Source of the DNA: Larix kaempferi
Taxonomy: Eukaryota; Streptophyta; Pinopsida; Pinales; Pinaceae
Length of the DNA: 64,000 nt
Direction of reading: 5' to 3'
Assembly: GCA_027924585.1 (NCBI GenBank)
Contig: BSBM01000007.1
Span: 6,464,001 to 6,528,000, forward strand
Under the pieces are notes generated by a model. That model did not search any database. It was not told where the DNA came from and saw only the letters and a list, made by a program, of their open reading frames with translations. Of this stretch, positions 10,455 through 22,543 are shown piece by piece (position 1 is the stretch's first letter; each line of letters opens with the position of its first letter). A program made the translations under genes and the position numbers.

Positions 10455-11815
10455 TATCAAAGGGTGGATAGAATAGGACGTGTTGGCTGCAATTAATGAC
10501 GTTGAATTCCATGGATATTCAATTAGAGTAGCTACAAAAAACATGGGATTACACCGACATCAATGCATTACTGGATAAATGGACTAACACATACCAATCC
10601 GAGGGTGCCTTTTACAGTTCTAACTGAACATGAGGAGGACGAGGTGGTTGTGTGGTGTAAGAGATGGCCCAATTGGGACACAGGCTAGAGTTGATACAAC
10701 TGAAATCAAGTGTTGCTCAAAGCTGTCAAGGGAGACCAAACCCATTCAAAGATGGGTTTCCTAGTAAATATTGGTGAGCTAGGTTTTAAAAAAGGCATCT
10801 AGAACTTGTCTTGTGTATGACTAAGGACCTTGATAAAGATATGGCACTAAAAACGTGCCCTGCAATTCTCTCTAGGTTATACAACACACTTTCCAATGCA
10901 TATGAGAAACAACATTACCCTCCAGACCACATATGGAACTGTGACAAAACAAGGTTACAGGAGGCAAGGAACTGTGACATGTGGGTAGTTTCCAAGAGAG
11001 GGAGTCGGAACGTCCCTAAGATTTTTCCCAAGAGCAGGGAGTGGATAAACATACTATGTTTTTTCAATGCAATTGGTTTTTCAATCCTTGAATTCTATCC
11101 ATTCAAGGGTAAAAATCACCTGAAAAAATACATCCAAAACTGTGAACCGAGAGCATGCATGCATGGCTACACATCCCCATGCATGGATGACCAAAGAACT
11201 CTTTTTGAACTGCCTTTGTCACTTTGCAACATCTATACTCAATGGTGTGTCGCCTGAGAGTAGACACCTATTGATTTTAGATGGTCATGGCAACCACATC
11301 ATAGTGCAAACAATCAAGGAGGAAAATAGGTTGGGCATTGACTTGTTAACACTGCCTATCCATACAAATCACAGGTTGTAGCCCCTCTATGTGAGTGTGT
11401 TTGGGCCCTTCAAGTGTTATTTTAGGTTAGAATGAGCATCATCAAGGGTGAAGAAACTAAGGGTAGAGTTAAAGAGAGTCGAGTTAGTTGAGCTTGCAAG
11501 CAATATTTAAAAGGGTTCTCACAACCTCGAACATCAAGGTTGGTTTCAGGAGAACAAGTATTTGGAAACTGAACTACGATGCTCTTATCCATGATATTGG
11601 TTGTAGCCAGGCATATAATATGGATTATCATGAGGAGGTGGTTTCCCAAGAGGATGTGGATGGCTAGGCATGTGTAGACGTTGTGGATAATATGTTGTCC
11701 CTATCTCAAGGAAAATTCCCAACTACAGATGATGGTGATGACAATGAATAGGTCAATGCTACACGATATGAACAGGAACTAGTAGAAGAAGATATGCAGT
11801 AGGGATAACCATGCG
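10455..11815 (+). pseudogene. pogo/Tigger-like (Tc1-mariner superfamily) transposase, broken
   Basis: The family cuts and pastes DNA with a DDE/D nuclease and has a CENP-B-like DNA-binding N-terminus. 10,470-10,800 holds decayed helix-turn-helix-like sequence. 10,811-11,257 continues into the nuclease: HIWNCDKT (first catalytic Asp), VVSKRGSRNVP, then NILCFFNAIGFSILEFYPFKG. A frameshift at the GCATGCATGCAT run near 11,155-11,165 moves the rest to another frame: HAWMTKELF, then HLLILDGHGNH with the second Asp, then GIDLLTLPIHTNH. A TAG stop follows where Gln is usual, then PLYVSVFGPF, where the third catalytic Asp (PLDVSVFGPF) is now Tyr. The C-terminal GFRRT..W..NYDALIHDIG block is at about 11,530-11,600. 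The copy cannot be active. Confidence 0.85.
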
Positions 11816-12336
11816 AAGATACCTGTGCAGAGAATCAAATCATACATATTCTTTAAACAAAACAGAGATTGCACACAGATATTTACCCTGGAAACCCTTG
11901 ACTAGGAAAATTCATCAAACCTTGGAGCCACCGCTCCTATTTTTCTCATTATCATTATGAATCACTCACAATACAATATAGGTATTCTGCAGGATCCAAT
12001 ACCATAATTCATTAACCCGTATTAGAAAATATACCCCAATCCCTTAACCGAGATTAAATTACATATTTTTAGAAAATTCCCAAAAATAGTCGAAAACAAC
12101 CCCAAAAAAATTTGGCGCTCGTTGTGCTCACGAGAATGGAAATGTCCTAACAGTCATTTCCTTCATCCGCTTCGCAGAAGGGGAAGAGTGTCGGCATGCC
12201 CCCCTCCACTTACCCCGCCTGAGTTAGCACCACGTGCATATGACATAGCACTATATGGAAGGGATTGACCAGTGCATGGTTAAACGCAAACCCCCCATAC
12301 ACACACATGCAAAGAATATAACATATACTCAACAAA
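11816..12336. other. Unclassified 520-bp segment between two copies of the transposase C-terminal region
   Basis: It begins with GTGCAGAGAATCAAATC and a GATATTTACCCTGGAAACCC phrase reminiscent of copia LTR ends. It includes a small CG-richer stretch (12,110-12,230). No convincing TSD was found, so a solo LTR is only a guess. Confidence 0.3.
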
Positions 12337-12690
12337 AATGAGCATGATGGAGGGAAAATAACCTAGGGGTAGATTTAAAGAGATTCAATTTAACCGAGCT
12401 TGCAAGCAAAGCTTTTCGGAGAACATGTATTTCTCCACTGAACTATGATGCTCTTATCCATTATACTAGTTGTAGCCAGGAATTTAATGTGAATGATCAT
12501 GAGGAGGTGGCTACCCAAGAGCATGTGGATGTCTAGGCAGATGTAGACGTTGTGGATAATATGTTTTCCCTATCTCAAGGAAAATGCTCGGCTACAGATG
12601 ATGGTGATGACAACAAAGAGGTCAATGCTACACAGTATGAACATGAACTAGTAGAAGAAGACATGCAATAGGGCGAACCATACGAATCAC
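12337..12690 (+). pseudogene. Second, partial copy of the transposase C-terminal region
   Basis: Starting at AATGAGCAT (12,337, compare 11,431; offset 906 bp), the sequence parallels 11,431-11,815 with many substitutions and a deletion. Shared blocks are TGAACTATGATGCTCTTATCC and GATGTAGACGTTGTGGATAA. It encodes only the tail of the transposase, so it is a segmental duplication or a fused remnant of a second copy. Confidence 0.8.
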
Positions 12691-13624
12691 GGGTGGATTA
12701 TGAAGTACATACTCCATGTATCAATGATGATTTTGGATTACGAAGCACATACTCCATGCATGCTAACTATTTCAATTATATATCGTTTTGCTTAAATCAT
12801 AGATTATTTTATCTAAAGAAAGTATTATGACTTATTTAATGGATTTCTTTTGTTGAATGTAAGAGCCACATGTTAGCTTGCTGGGAACATTTAATTCGTC
12901 AAGTTTAATTCACTTTTGGAGGGTTCCACCACATTTTTCCTCGACCTACCTTGTTTCCCTATGCATTCTTGTTCGAGTTCCTTGCATGGGCGTTGGACAA
13001 TAAGCAATCAATACTTATACTAGGACATTTTGCAGTGAAACAATGTAATGCATTGCACCAATATAATGTAATGTGACACTGAGGATTATAAAGAGGACTA
13101 GATAAAATCTCATTTGGAGGTCAGTGAAGTGCACAATGCATGGATTGTAAAACCCATGACCATTTCAAGGTTTGTCAATGACCACGGTCCTAGAATTATA
13201 ATTTGTATCTACGGTTGGATGTTATTTGAAGCATAACCAGCATGTATAAGCTATGGATAGCGCTAACAACAACATGAATGTAACATCAAACATATAACAT
13301 GTGAATAAACTACCATCAAACACTTTCACACATGGAAAATCAATTACACACCGGAAAAGAAATTACACCACTGAAAATCAATTACAGAAGTACACCAATG
13401 CATTTAAGTTCTATGAGTGTATGCAAGTACTTGAAACTATAAATGGAAAACAATATTAAGCATGCACTTATGCGTATGAGACCATCAATAAAATCACATC
13501 ACAAATTTAAAATGAAGATCTAATGTAGCATCTACATTAAGTACACATTGTCTTGATTCATGATTTTAAGTAATTGCTTACTAATTTGCTGCATAAATAA
13601 AAAGATTCATATCATAAATAATAG
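12691..13624. other. Spacer without recognised features
   Basis: AT-rich, no coding pattern. The duplicated phrase GAAGCACATACTCCATG(C/T)AT at 12,700-12,765 is the only visible structure. Confidence 0.45.
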
Positions 13625-14560
13625 ATGACAATAACAACATTATCAACCATAAGCATGCATTATCAACATCACCGAATTACCCACCATAAATAACCATAAG
13701 AAAGATGACAACAAAAACATTATTATCATCACTAAATTATACTCGAAATGGAGCAAACCACTCAGAGGTTCGAGCCAGAGGGACAACATAAAAATCATCA
13801 ACATAACTGAATTATACATGACATCAACAACATTATCAACCATAAGCATACATTGTCAACATCACCAAATTATCAACCATATCTAACCATAAAACCACTC
13901 AGACGTTCGAGTTACAAGGCCAACATAAAAATCATCAACATAGCTGAATTATACATGACATAAACAACATTATCAACCATAAGCATACATTGTCAACATC
14001 ACCAAATTATCAACCATAACTAACCATAAGATGACAACAACAGTATTATCAACATCACCAAATTATACTATAAATGGAGCAAACCACTCAGAGCTTCGAG
14101 CCAGATGGCCAACATAAAAATCATCAACGTAACTGATTTATACATGACAGCAACAACATTATCAACCATAAGCATGCACTATCAACATCACCGAATTATC
14201 AACCTTAACTAACAAGTTCCAGCCACAAATCCAACCAAAATATTACAAACATAACCGAATTACACTCATAATGGAGCAAAACCCTTATAGGTTCGAACCA
14301 CATGGCTAACACAAAAATCATTCAACATAGCCCAATCATACGCTAGATGGAGAAAATTGCGCACAAGTTTGAGCCATGGGGCACAACAAAATATTAAGCA
14401 AATCACCAAATTATACTCGAAATGGAGAAAACCAATCACAGATTCGAGCCACGGGAAACCAAAATAGTATCAATCTAACCAAATTATACCCTTAATGGAG
14501 AAAAACACTTACAGCTTCAAGCCACATTGCTAACACAAGAATCATCATAATAACCAAAGA
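13625..14560. repeat. Complex tandem repeat array (units about 190 and 137 bp)
   Basis: Blocks such as AACATTATCAACCATAAGCAT start at 13,636, 13,829, 13,966 and 14,155, with spacings of 193, 137 and 189 bp. They are combined with ACCACTCAGAGGTTCGAGCCA and ACATAAAAATCATCAACATA. Later units (14,220-14,560) are more diverged. ORFs inside are by-products of the repeat. Confidence 0.82.
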
Positions 14561-14569
14561 ATACACTAG

Positions 14570-15663
14570 AGCGAGAAAAATATTGTTCTAGAGACTTCGC
14601 CCTACAGATAGTTAAACTCTCTCATGGGATTAATAATTCCCCTAGATACCTACCTAAGACAAAAATATAACAAATAGACACTAATCCTCCTAGATCTAGC
14701 TAATACATAAACAATCAAACTATGGAAAGACAAAGTAGGTAGATGGCTTACCTCAATTCAATGGTTGTCCTTACTACTCCTACGTTGCTCTAGTTCCTAG
14801 TCTTTAACCATAGGCTTATGAACCTATTTACAAAGGAAAGACAACACCTTCTCCAAATCAATATATGTATAAACAAATATCTAACTATGAAAATATAGGC
14901 AATTTCATGTATTCACCATTAGGGGCATGAAAATGGGAGGAATGGGCTAAGTTGTATTAAAAAGAAAGCAATAAGGAATCCATACAATATGTGGTATACC
15001 TGACTCATGCTTGATTTGAAATCCTTCATATCTCCTTCAATATCCCTTCAAGACTCTTAAGACCATATTTCCACCTCTCTAAGTGTTTCCATCCCCCCAA
15101 ATTTACAGAACCATAAGTTTGATGCTCTCCAAAAACCCCCCCATAGCTCATGGATGGCTCTCTTCTTATAGGATTTGAGAGGCCAAACACTTAGAGAAGA
15201 TGATGGATCTAAGCGAGGGAGATGTGGATCTAAGATATTCAACATGCCAAAGGAGGAATATGAGAAAGGATTCGAAGAGGGACCTCATCCCAAGAAAATC
15301 TCCTCAAGATCCAAGATCCAAAAAACAAGGGATAAGCCTTAACAGGGATTTTTGCTTCCCTATAACTGAGTAATGAGCGAATTTTTCTCCCTCCCAAGCA
15401 TGCAGGGTGCAAAAATCAAGGATTCTCGCTCCTTGCATAGTAGACAGGGCACAAAAACGTCACTAGGAGTCCAAAATAAGGTTTTATTTGGTAGGTTTTC
15501 GAGCTCCACCTACCAATGGAAGTTTCCAATGTTGACCAAGGGATGGAAGGATCACATTATGAAGGGTCCTAACACTCCAAGGAAGAAACTAAACTCATGT
15601 TTTCATGGTGATAAACATGAAGGAACACATAAGACACATGGTGTGACAAGTTGAGATGTAACA
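14570..15663 (-). mobile_element. Probable 3' LTR of gypsy element A
   Basis: The right border is set by ...GATGTAACA followed by a polypurine-type tract on the minus strand (GGGGGC, 15,664-15,675). This is the same layout as the E LTR border at 52,015. The sequence just inside the border resembles the corresponding part of E. The left border is uncertain because no second LTR lies in the window. Confidence 0.4.
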
Positions 15664-16550
15664 GATGCCCCCTAAAGTGTGAGGTAAAAAGGAAACTGAT
15701 GGCCGAAACACCTTACCAAAAATAAATCTACAAGGATTATTGAAAGATAACTGGAGAAGAGCTGCAAACATCAAACAATATGTCCAAATACCTCGAGGTG
15801 GGCATACCCATGCTCAGAATAAAATAACTCAAAACATAGTTTCCGACCAATACATTGAAGATCCATGATAGTGCTGACCAAGGATATGGCCACCAACATA
15901 CAACGTGGATGCATACCTAAATGACTAAACACAATCATGGCTACGACCATACAAATTAGATCCATGATGAGATAATGACACAACCACGACCAATACAAAG
16001 TTGATCTATGTGAAAGTACATCAATGAGGTTACAAACATAATTTCCATGTGGGAACCTACTCGAAAAATCACCATCGAAACCTAGGATAAAACAAAATAA
16101 AGATCCCTAGGGTCTTCTACCCGATCCCGAATCGATACGACTATAACCATGTGATTACAAGATGTTGAAGTTGAACATGGTACAAACCACTTGATTAGCG
16201 GTCAATGATGGAAACTGTTAACAAGTGCGAGGGAAATCACCAATGATGAAAATGATTCCCAAGGTATCACTAGTACATCCCAACGAATGTGAATGGATGA
16301 GCTAACGTCGAACATTCATGGAATCATTCGATTGTAGGACAATGATGAAATCCCACTATCAAACATGATGAAACCTTCCATTGAGGCATTCAGGTACTAA
16401 GGTTGGTTTCTAAGGAGGGCCACGATGAATCCTACATCATCGACACAAAACCGATATAGGAAAGTGATGTGAAGTAATGAATCAGATGAGTATGGACTAA
16501 CACAAGGATGTACGAGTTGACAATATTGCAGAGGTTGACTTGGGTAAATA
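15664..16550 (-). mobile_element. Element A, region upstream of its 3' LTR (left part, before insertion of B)
   Basis: Non-coding in all frames. Around 15,790 it reads GAGGTGGGCATACCCATGCT and resembles element E at about 52,225, so A and E are related families. Before B inserted, this stretch was continuous with 32,519. Confidence 0.6.
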
Positions 16551-16555
16551 CTTCC
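16551..16555 (+). repeat. Target-site duplication of element B (left)
   Basis: CTTCC, repeated exactly at 32,514-32,518, directly outside the two LTR ends. Confidence 0.9.
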
Positions 16556-17999
16556 TGGTGGGCTTCAGAAATGTTTACCTTTTTACGGCATTCATTTAAG
16601 AAGTTCACTTTAATTATCAACCAAGGGACGTACAAACTTTAGAGGTGCTAAGCACTATATGTGCATTAGGTTGAGAGGATCTTCGTCGTTGGGTGTTTGG
16701 TTGTGTCTTAAGAATTGTTGGAGAGTTATTCTAACGAGGATTGAGTAATATAGAGGTTTGTCACAAGCAATTTCAGAAATAGAAATATGAAACTTAATCT
16801 AAGAAAACATGAAGCATGAAACTAATCTAGGAAAGAAGGAAAATTTTAATCTATGAAAGCAGAGAAACTAAATATAGGAGAGCAGGAAAATTTTAATCTA
16901 TGAAAGTAGAGAATCTAAATCTAGGAAAGCAGGAAACTTTTAATCTATGAAAGCAGAGAAACTAAATCTAGGAAAGCAGGAAACTTTTAATCTATGAAAG
17001 CATAAAAACTAAATCTAAGAAAGCAGGAAACCCTATCTAAGAAAGCTGGAAATTATATCTAAGAAAGCAGGAAATGTTGAGCTACGAAATCCAAAGTACA
17101 TCTTTCCATAGAGTATGAGAATCAATCCTAATTGAACCAGAGATCTTTCAAATTAGGACATCATCATTCAAAAGCACGGATCTAATCTGGTCAAATATAA
17201 AATAATAGCAATATAAATATGGGAATTGCAGTTTACGAATGGGGGTTATAGGACTACAGATGCAATGTATTGGAACTACAAACGCAATAGTAACGAACTA
17301 CAGAAGAAAGACATTTTGTGCATACCATTGAATCTAATTATCGAATAAACATTAAAATTAACCTACACATACATATATTTGGAATGAACGACGGAATGCA
17401 TGAAAGATATGAAAATAAAGAGACAGAACTCCTGAGCTACGCACTGAGGGGGGCCTCCCCAATGCGCATCACAGGAGGAGAATAAACCTATGAACTCACA
17501 TATTTAGAATAACGTTGGTTCTTCATTATAAATTCATAAGTTCCATCATAACTGTAGAAATCATAAACTGAGTATCTACGCTAGAAAATATGCCAAAGAT
17601 TGTTTTCAAAAATGTACGAGAGAGATACCCTGTTACTCAGGTGTCTCTATTTATTACAAACTTCTACCCTAGTTTTACATTGAAAATCATGATCCTGAAT
17701 AACAGGATTCTTTCCTACAAATTAGAAGAAAATAAGATCATTGCATCTCTTGCGATCTTCAATTTAGAGCTTGACATTGTTGTTCTTTCAGTTCGCCTAC
17801 GCTCTGTCCACACATGGCTTTATTCAAATGATTAGTAAATAAAAATGCTAAAACATAAGAAAAGTTAATTACTAAATTAATTTTCTTAATTAACAATCAA
17901 AGTGCATTCTCCCCTACAGAAAGGGGTGCTTTCTGATAATTTCTTCTCTTATGTGTGACATAAAGTAGTCTATGGAATACCTATACCATGGACTCGTCA
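16556..17999 (-). repeat. Element B 3' LTR (1,444 bp)
   Basis: In plus orientation it begins TGGTGGGCTTCAGAAATG and ends GGACTCGTCA, aligning throughout with 31,064-32,513. It contains a minisatellite (about 16,830-17,060) of roughly four to five 47-bp units with TTTTAATCTATGAAAGCAG. An 81-codon frame (17,590-17,835) is present in both LTRs only because the LTRs are copies of each other. Confidence 0.95.
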
Positions 18000-18008
18000 T
18001 CTCCCCCG
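18000..18008 (-). promoter_or_regulatory. Element B polypurine tract
   Basis: On the minus strand CGGGGGAGA lies directly before the 3' LTR, as expected for the primer of plus-strand DNA synthesis. Confidence 0.65.
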
Positions 18009-18020
18009 AACTTGAAGATG

Positions 18021-20200
18021 TTACCCATCCTTGGGTGACCCATCCTGAGGTACAATGGCTTCTCTGATGTCCCAGGCGACAAATCTAGGAGCCCTTGCCT
18101 GTCTGTGATATCCTAGGCTCTGTTCCTCCTTATCCCAAGTCCTTCTTTCTTCGTCCTCATCAATGTCTTCTTTAATTATCAAGGGAAGGAAGAACAGTGG
18201 GCTTAACTTCATTTTGATCCACCTAAGTTTGTGCTTTACCACGGCTTCGCTGTACATTCTTGCTCTGCTTATTACGACTTCCAGTCTGAGGGGTGAGTGA
18301 GGTTCACGCTTCTTTAGGTATCCGGAATTCGCTTCCATCTATCGCTTATGACCTCTCGTACTTTGTTGAGTGTGCCTTGCATGGTTTTATCAAAATGCTC
18401 GATGGCTTCTTGTTATTTTTTGAGGAGGATGAGAATCAGATCCTCATCCGATGTTATGGCATGATGACCTTGGACCACCTTTTCTGGGTGTGTGGCTTCG
18501 ACCCTTATCCAAAGTGCATTTTCCCATTCCTCCATCTGGTAGAGGTGAGCGTCTTGCTACCTTTCTATCTCGTGGTTCATCCATGAACACAATTCCCTAA
18601 GATGGAAGTCAACCATATAAGGATTGGGTGACCAATTTGTCGAATTAGGCATGCCCAGGTTATGAAGGAATAACTCACACAGCTGGTCCTTATAGAATCA
18701 TGTGCTCTCCAAGCAAGCATCTACAAATTGCTTTGGGGTGTTTATTTACCTGGTCAAGTTATTCTTCAATCCCTCTAACAGGAAACAACACCCGTTCTCC
18801 TTAAGGTATAACACATAAATCTGGGATGGAGGTCTGGTCCCGATAATATCTTCATATAATTTTGCGGTGGTGACCAGGGTGGCTTCTAGATGTGATATTT
18901 TTTGGTCCTTTTTTGCCAACAATTCCTGGGTTTGGTTTAATTTTTCTTGTAATGCCTAGTTTTGTTGCTCTTCTTGCTTTAATTGGCCCGTGTGTTGCAT
19001 CTTTAAAATGTGGGTTTTCTCATTCATGAATGGGGGTGCAGCTAATGTCAGGGCCTGGATTTTATGGAGTCGTGCCTCAATATTCATTACTGTCGGTTCT
19101 TCCCTAACTTTTTCTAATTCGGACAGTGCCTCAGTCAGCCTGTCATCCTTCTTAATTTGTATTTCTTCATCTGCAAGGTTCTGGAGTGGTGTATCTTCTT
19201 CTTCTGGTATAAAAAGGGGCTCCCTGTTCTACCCCATCATCATCATAGTCTGATTGGTCTTGGGGTATGGTCCATTCTTCCTCTTCTTTTTCCTTTTTCT
19301 TCTCTTTTTTCTTATCCTCCTTGGCTTTTGTCTACTGCCTCAACCTTCTGCTCTGTCACATGAACCTGCGCAATGTCCCTGTAGGTTTTTTACGGGAGGC
19401 ATCCCTGGAATTTTTTATTTTTACCAAAGTCTCGGCCACCACCTCATTTTCATCGATGTCTAATTCGATTTTCCTTTTGACCCCTGATTGGGTGGTTGAT
19501 TTTTCCTCTTTCTGCTCCGAGGCGGGGGTTGCTCCCATGCTTGGTGTACCCCTCATCCCCTGGACATCCTCGGCAGAGATATGAATGAAATATTCCCATG
19601 ATAGTTCAAGGATTTGAGCCTTCAATTCTTCACAAATAATTATCTTGATCAACCCATGATGGGCTAATGCATCCCCTTTTCCTTGCGTTACCTTCCTACT
19701 CATCTCCCAGATGGACTATAATAGGTAGAAGGGTATGTTGATATTGTTATTGGGTTTTATCTCCCCCCTATGCCTCAAGAGATCAAGTATCCTGAAATGG
19801 TTGGTAGGAATATAGATAAGCCTCCCCGTGCAGGTAATGTACTTGAGGACGACCGCGGCCACTTCATCCCATGGTCTTGGCATGGTTTCTCTTTTAACGT
19901 CATTCTTGTCCTCTTCATACCGCTCACCATGCCCAAAGAAAGATAGTTTTGCACTAATATTAGATTCCCTGTCATCTTTCCCCCAATGTAGCCCCATGGG
20001 AATGCTTGTGTACGCTGCAATTGTTTCCTCATTCAGACGAATGCATAGCCCCTTCACCCTGGTAACGTACGATTCTTCTTTGAAATGCTTATTTTTTGGG
20101 AGAATTCTAGGGCTATTTCAGTGTCATGGCCTCTTAGCCCAGTAATAAATGGCATTCATCCCATTGTGCGGAGTATCAACAGTACCTCGGGTTTTTCATA
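18021..20200 (-). pseudogene. Element B extra ORF downstream of integrase (PMD-like/env-position ORF), decayed
   Basis: A long coding relic in the same sense as pol, between integrase and 3' LTR. The N-terminal part (20,057-19,716) reads VKGLCIRLNEETIAAYTSIP, then HFRILDLLRHRGEI and INIPFYLL. This resembles the plant-transposon/plant-mobile-type domains found in extra ORFs of Athila/Tat elements. A Lys/Glu-rich middle follows (19,700-18,900; coiled-coil-like, KKDQKISHLEATLVT). The C-terminal block near 18,700-18,580 contains DQLCELFLHNLG and FHLRELCSWMNH. Several stops break it. A related ORF is at 36,437-37,931 on the plus strand. Its role is unknown; an env-like function is not supported by any membrane segment I can see. 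Confidence 0.6.
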
Positions 20201-21170
20201 GATTGAGGAACGGTCATCTGGTTCACTTTTCTTAAACCCCTTTGTCATCTTCTAAAATTTCTGAATAACATAAAACCAAAAAGCTTGGGGAGTGGCAGAC
20301 CAAATGACTTACTTGCTTGCTCGGAGTCGATCGTCGATTTGTTGGCTTAGTACCGAATCATTCTTGCTATGTCCCCTTTTTTCTGAGAAAGCTTGTATCT
20401 ACCTGTTAGATATGCTTCCTTATCTGTCTCCATCTCATTTTCTATTTTTGTATTAACTCTCATAATTTTACTCCATGTTGGTGCTTTGATAACAAAGGAT
20501 ATGGCGGGATACGGAGGTCGTCATTTCTTGATTTGGATGTGTCAGCCATCATTACCCAGTTGGTTACTTGTGTTCGTTCATCATTATACAGTAAGGTTAC
20601 TCTAAATCGTACCAGCAATTTTACCAAAAGATTGTCCTCAGCTACGAATTATTCCTTATGTAGGGAGAATGATTTGATTGAAAATGCAAACAAAGAATTT
20701 AGTGATTACCTCTTATGCTTAACGTACCTTGTCTTGTCGACATGGATGTTTTTGAACGATCTCAAGGTTCTATAGTTGGTTATATCTTTGTCTATAGTTT
20801 TATTTGGCATATCCGTAGTTGCACTTCTATGATGTTTTCTTTTGGAAATGTTTGTCTTTCTTTTGCTAGCTCACTTGATTTTTCTTTTGCTTAGCTGAAT
20901 TTTTTTTCTTGATTTGTGTGCTGGCTCTCTTGAAATTGCTTGTGCATGGTGGTTGGCTCGCTTGATGTTTGCTTTTCCTTGGCTGAATTTTTTCTTGATT
21001 TTTGTGTTGGATCGCTTAATGGTCGTTACTGCATCATAATCCTTTCTACTTCTTTTTACTTTTGTAGTGGTGGTTTATTTTGTGATGATATTCTCTGTGT
21101 TTTTTTCTTTTTTCTCTTCTTTTATTATTTTTTTCTTTTTTTTCCTCTTTTTTTTCATTTTTATTTTTAT
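20201..21170 (-). other. Element B spacer between integrase and extra ORF, T-rich on plus strand
   Basis: The low-complexity tract at 21,095-21,178 is rich in T on the plus strand (purine-rich on the element's own strand). No domain is recognisable. Confidence 0.5.
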
Positions 21171-21176
21171 TTTTTC

Positions 21177-21985
21177 TCAGTTTGATTGGAGGACGTTTAC
21201 ATCCTTTATTAGCATTATATTTTTCTGACAAATATTTTGAGTGAATTCATCCTTGGATAGTGGTCTTCTATATAATTTGAGCCTGTGCCCATTTACCGTC
21301 ATTGGAAATTTTGTTTGGTCTATGGTTTTGATCCTATCTACTCCATTGTTGCAGATTGTATCAATGATGTATGGTCCCAACCATCAGGTTGTAAGTTTCC
21401 CTTGAAATTTCTGAAATCTTGAATCATATAACAATTCCCAATCTCCTTCTATGAACTTCTTTTCCTTTATATTTTTGTCATGCCATGGCTTCCTTTGTTG
21501 CTGAATGATTTCAGTGTGAGCCAGAGCTTGTTGGTGGTGCTCATCTAGTTGGTTTAAATGGAGCATACGTTCTTCTTGGACTGCTGAAAGTTGCATGTTT
21601 AATTGGGTTTCTATTCTTACTGTTTTGATCTCAAATTCAATAGGGATCATTAATCTTTGTCCATATACTAGCTCATAGGGAGTAAAACCTGTTGTTGTTT
21701 TCCAAGTTGTGTTACAAGCCCAGATTGCTTCATTTAACCTGTCCACCTAATCCCTTTTATGCAATTGGACTATCTTTTTTACAATTTTCTCAAGTTCTAT
21801 GTTGGTTACTTCAGCTTGTCCATTGTCTTGTGGATTGTAAGAGGACGACCTTCGGTGCTTTACCTTATTTATTCTAAGTAAGTATTCAATGAGGTTTGAT
21901 GTAAACTATTTTCCCTGATCAAAAACTAATTCTCTTGGAACTCCAAATATTTGGAATATCTGTTCCGTGAAGAATTTTTCTACAC
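21177..21985 (-). pseudogene. Element B integrase, C-terminal part (after insertion of C)
   Basis: This continues the integrase interrupted at 26,318. It shows EKFFTEQIFQIFGVPREL, SSYNPQDNGQAE with the catalytic-core surroundings of the Glu, then WACNTTWKTTTGFTPYELVYG and the C-terminal WLGPYIIDTICNNG fold. Internal stops (for example the one before WLGPY) show decay. The reading joins that of 26,671-26,318 across the 4.3-kb element C. Confidence 0.88.
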
Positions 21986-21990
21986 TGGTT
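21986..21990 (+). repeat. Target-site duplication of element C (left)
   Basis: TGGTT, repeated exactly at 26,318-26,322. Confidence 0.93.
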
Positions 21991-22394
21991 TGTGAAGAAC
22001 CTGCAACAATTAATTAATGAGAATACACGAGATAGTAGAAATAACAGAACTCAGAATCACTTTTATTGATCGCAGGTCACTTCGAGGGGGCAACCTCCTT
22101 TGAGCAAGCTCAATACAAAATAACTTCACAGTGCCTTCATTGGTCTCAACACAAACTTATATACTAAGTCTAGACGCCAATACCATGGGTCAATACCATG
22201 TCTCAATACAAACCATGGGCCAATACAAACTATGGATCAACAATTACTACGGGACGACTTACAAAGCATATGCGTCCAACAACAATAATACAAACTATGG
22301 ATCAACAAATACTACGGGACGACTTACAAAGCATATGCATCCAACAACAATATACTAACAAAGTAAATAGAAGGGTTGACATGGGTTCCTAACA
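21991..22394 (-). repeat. Element C 3' LTR (404 bp)
   Basis: In plus orientation TGTGAAGAAC...TTCCTAACA. It contains a 62-bp internal duplication (TATGGATCAACAA.TACTACGG). A TATATAA box on the minus strand at 22,157-22,163 is conserved in the other LTR. Confidence 0.97.
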
Positions 22395-22408
22395 TCCCCT
22401 CTCCCTTA
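22395..22408 (-). promoter_or_regulatory. Element C polypurine tract
   Basis: Minus strand AAGGGAGAGGGGA abuts the 3' LTR. Confidence 0.85.
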
Positions 22409-22543
22409 GAAAAAGATTTGTCCTCAAAGCTTTAGATGTGGAAATTGATGCAGAATCTGAAGGAGTGGTTCCCCTATAGCATCCTCGGGTTGCATTCCGG
22501 GCCACTGATGCCTTTTGAGTTTCAGGGAGGATTGTGTGGAAGG

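Noticed and set aside
17590-17835. 81-codon frame present twice (also 32,104-32,349), apparently conserved
   Set aside because: The two copies are the two LTRs of element B, so similarity reflects common origin, not selection on a protein.
18990-19584. Several plus-strand frames rich in Phe/Ser/Leu
   Set aside because: Antisense shadows of the Lys/Glu-rich extra ORF of element B.
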